Shown one piece after another: positions 22,590 to 23,779 of a stretch of DNA of 23,779 bases. The translations under genes were made by a program, and so were the position numbers. The stretch comes from Aquifex sp. (GTDB lineage: Bacteria; Aquificota; Aquificia; Aquificales; Aquificaceae). The stretch is taken from positions 1 through 23,779 of the forward strand of contig WFPV01000016.1 of assembly GCA_015487405.1 (NCBI GenBank). Direction: 5' to 3'. Each line of letters opens with the position of its first letter. Positions within the stretch are counted from its first letter, which is position 1. The notes under the pieces were generated by a model. That model was not told where the DNA came from. It saw only the letters and a program-made list of their open reading frames with translations, and did not search any database.

Positions 22590-22745
22590 TTATGTAATCT
22601 CTTCGGAAAGAAGATCTTCCTCTTTCCTATTTTCCTTTTTTTTCTTAATATCCTGCGAAGTTAGGAGCATAGTAAAACAGAAAGTAGAAATAGAACATAT
22701 CAACATCCACGAAAAGAGCATAAATATTAAAGCTTCACCTTTCAT
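22590..22745 (-). CDS. Probable small membrane protein (51 aa)
   Basis: 51 aa: one transmembrane helix (about 5-28, starting EALIFMLFSWML) followed by a highly charged tail with KKKKENRKEED. The frame is open up to 22787, but ATG 22745 is preferred because a -10-like TAAAAT (22753-22758) lies 7 nt before it. Size and topology recall small accessory subunits of transporters or oxidases (for example MetS-like partners of NSS transporters); this is only a resemblance in layout. Confidence 0.5.
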   Translation of the reverse strand: MKGEALIFMLFSWMLICSISTFCFTMLLTSQDIKKKKENRKEEDLLSEEIT

Positions 22746-22746
22746 A

Positions 22747-22760
22747 AGTAAAATTTTACT
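22747..22760. promoter_or_regulatory. Perfect palindrome overlapping a -10 box
   Basis: AGTAAAATTTTACT is a perfect 14-nt palindrome just upstream of ATG 22745. It contains TAAAAT on the minus strand, so a dimeric regulator bound here would block this start; it may also be chance in AT-rich DNA. Confidence 0.3.
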
Positions 22761-22878
22761 CTTTTTTAGATTTAGAAAGTTGCACAAATTCTAAATTCTT
22801 TCATCTTCATTAAATCCCCTACCTATAACTCTAATGTTGGTATTCTTGTACTTGTATAGAAATTCCTTCCAAGTCATA

Positions 22879-22884
22879 TATACT
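22879..22884 (+). promoter_or_regulatory. Candidate -10 box for proA
   Basis: TATACT, 8 nt before ATG 22893. The nearest -35-like TTGTAT (22852-22857) is 21 nt away, longer than usual. No Shine-Dalgarno is present. Confidence 0.4.
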
Positions 22885-22892
22885 TAACTTTT

Positions 22893-23779
22893 ATGATTGA
22901 CCAAGAACTCCTCAGCTATGCGGAGGAAAAAGTAGAAAGAGCCCGTTCAGTTCTCAGAGAGCTAACGTCCCTTAAGACTTCCGTAAAGAGTGAAACCCTA
23001 CTAAAGATAGCAGAGCTGATAGACAAAAATAGGGATTACATAAAGGAAGAAAACCAAAAGGACATAGAAAAGGCAAAGGAAATGGGCTTGAAACCTGCGG
23101 TGATAGATAGACTCGTGCTGAACAACAAGAGAATAGATGGAATGATAAAGGTTTTAAAGGACGTTGCAAGCCTCCCGGACCCGGTAGGGGAAATAATAAA
23201 GATGTGGAATCTTCCCAACGGCTTGAAAGTGGGAAGGATGAGAGTTCCCCTCGGTGTTATCTTCATAGTTTACGAATCCAGACCAAATGTCACCATAGAA
23301 GCAAGCTCTCTCTGTATGAAGTCTTCAAACGCGGTTATCCTGAGAGGAGGAAAGGAAGCGGTAAACTCCAACAGGGCACTCGTTAACCTCATAAAGGAAG
23401 CCTGCAAGGAGACGGGATTTCCCGAAGACGCAGTTCAGTTCATAGACAGAACGGAAAGGGAGCTCGTCTGGGAGCTCCTAAAAATGGAAGGAAAGATAGA
23501 CTTAGCTATCCCGAGGGGGGGAGAAAGCCTAATAAAGGCTGTCGTAGAGCACGCTAAGGTTCCCGTAATAAAGCACTACAAGGGAGTGTGCAACATCTAC
23601 GTTGACGATGAAGCTGACCTAAACAAGGCTTACCACATAGTCTATAATGCAAAGGTTCAGAGACCTTCGGTATGCAACGCAGTAGAGAACCTAATAATAA
23701 ATAGAAAGATTCTTAAAGAGTTCTTGCCTAAGATGGCTTACTTCCTCGGGAAAGCGGGAGTGGAACTCAGGTGCGATGA
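22893..23779 (+). CDS. proA: Gamma-glutamyl phosphate reductase ProA (partial, 3' end outside window)
   Basis: The first 295 residues of an enzyme usually about 415-435 aa; the frame is still open at the window end. It reduces gamma-glutamyl phosphate to the semialdehyde with NADPH in proline synthesis. ALDH-superfamily fold motifs: RMRVPLGVIFIVYESRPNVT (115-134), the nucleotide-binding NAVILRGGKEA, IPRGGESLI (206-214), and the catalytic Cys261 in QRPSVCNAVE. The start is ATG 22893, apparently leaderless. proB is not adjacent on the upstream side. Confidence 0.96.
   Translation, partial: MIDQELLSYAEEKVERARSVLRELTSLKTSVKSETLLKIAELIDKNRDYIKEENQKDIEKAKEMGLKPAVIDRLVLNNKRIDGMIKVLKDVASLPDPVGEIIKMWNLPNGLKVGRMRVPLGVIFIVYESRPNVTIEASSLCMKSSNAVILRGGKEAVNSNRALVNLIKEACKETGFPEDAVQFIDRTERELVWELLKMEGKIDLAIPRGGESLIKAVVEHAKVPVIKHYKGVCNIYVDDEADLNKAYHIVYNAKVQRPSVCNAVENLIINRKILKEFLPKMAYFLGKAGVELRCD

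Larger units (their letters stand above)
22177..22892. other. Gene-poor 716-bp stretch between hemN and proA
   Basis: This stretch is AT-rich, with no tRNA, rRNA or recognisable riboswitch. It holds two minus-strand small-protein candidates (22590-22745 and 22378-22578), a start-less open frame (22239-22391), a short inverted repeat at 22216-22229 and a 14-nt perfect palindrome at 22747-22760. The remainder shows nothing I can name. Confidence 0.6.

Noticed and set aside
22177..22892. tRNA or structured RNA in the gene-poor stretch
   Set aside because: Very AT-rich, with no T-loop (GTTCRA) plus acceptor-stem pairing or other strong stem that I can find by eye on either strand.

Overview
The window looks like chromosomal DNA of a hyperthermophilic Aquificales bacterium, most likely Aquifex aeolicus or a close relative. 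This is an inference from three things: moderate GC with heavy use of AGA/AGG, ATA and GGA codons; Lys/Glu/Ile-rich proteins; and very tightly packed, partly overlapping genes that join unrelated pathways in one transcription unit. I see no rRNA, tRNA, CRISPR array, insertion sequence or phage gene.

Layout. (1) 1-1930, minus strand: a WrbA-like flavoprotein, a short DksA with both its zinc finger and its DxxDxA tip, and an AlaC-type aminotransferase cut by the window edge. (2) 1984-5703, plus strand: an unrecognised 151-aa protein, HslU, an aldehyde dehydrogenase and a stand-alone heptose-1-phosphate adenylyltransferase. (3) 14553 down to 5675, minus strand: one almost gapless unit of eight genes, namely a tandem HepT-like (HEPN/DUF86) protein that has lost its catalytic motif, a HIT protein, RibF, RibD, a Wza-like multi-SLBB exporter, a Wzi-like outer-membrane barrel, a Wzz-type chain-length protein and a small basic protein. 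(4) 14615-15085, plus strand: a DedA/YqaA-type membrane protein. (5) 22176 down to 15066, minus strand: HemN, an OppF-type ATPase, a CNNM/CorC-type CBS protein, ThiL, a GspJ-like pseudopilin, PurC, HU and a GT4 glycosyltransferase. (6) 22177-22892: a gene-poor stretch with two probable small membrane-protein genes on the minus strand and a degraded-looking reading frame. (7) 22893 to the end, plus strand: ProA, partial.

Working together: the Wza-like, Wzi-like and Wzz-like proteins form a plausible surface-polysaccharide export set, and the heptose adenylyltransferase and glycosyltransferase could belong to the same envelope chemistry. RibF and RibD (flavins), ThiL (thiamine), HemN (haem), PurC (purines) and ProA (proline) are housekeeping biosynthesis genes scattered among them, as is usual in this lineage.

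The most notable points are the duplicated, catalytically degenerate HepT-like protein with no MNT partner, which heads the flavin/capsule unit; a recurring arrangement in which a -10-like box lies only 7-10 nt before the start codon of first genes, suggesting leaderless mRNAs, while several internal genes have Shine-Dalgarno sites; and a CU-rich, anti-Shine-Dalgarno hairpin loop directly after the HU gene.
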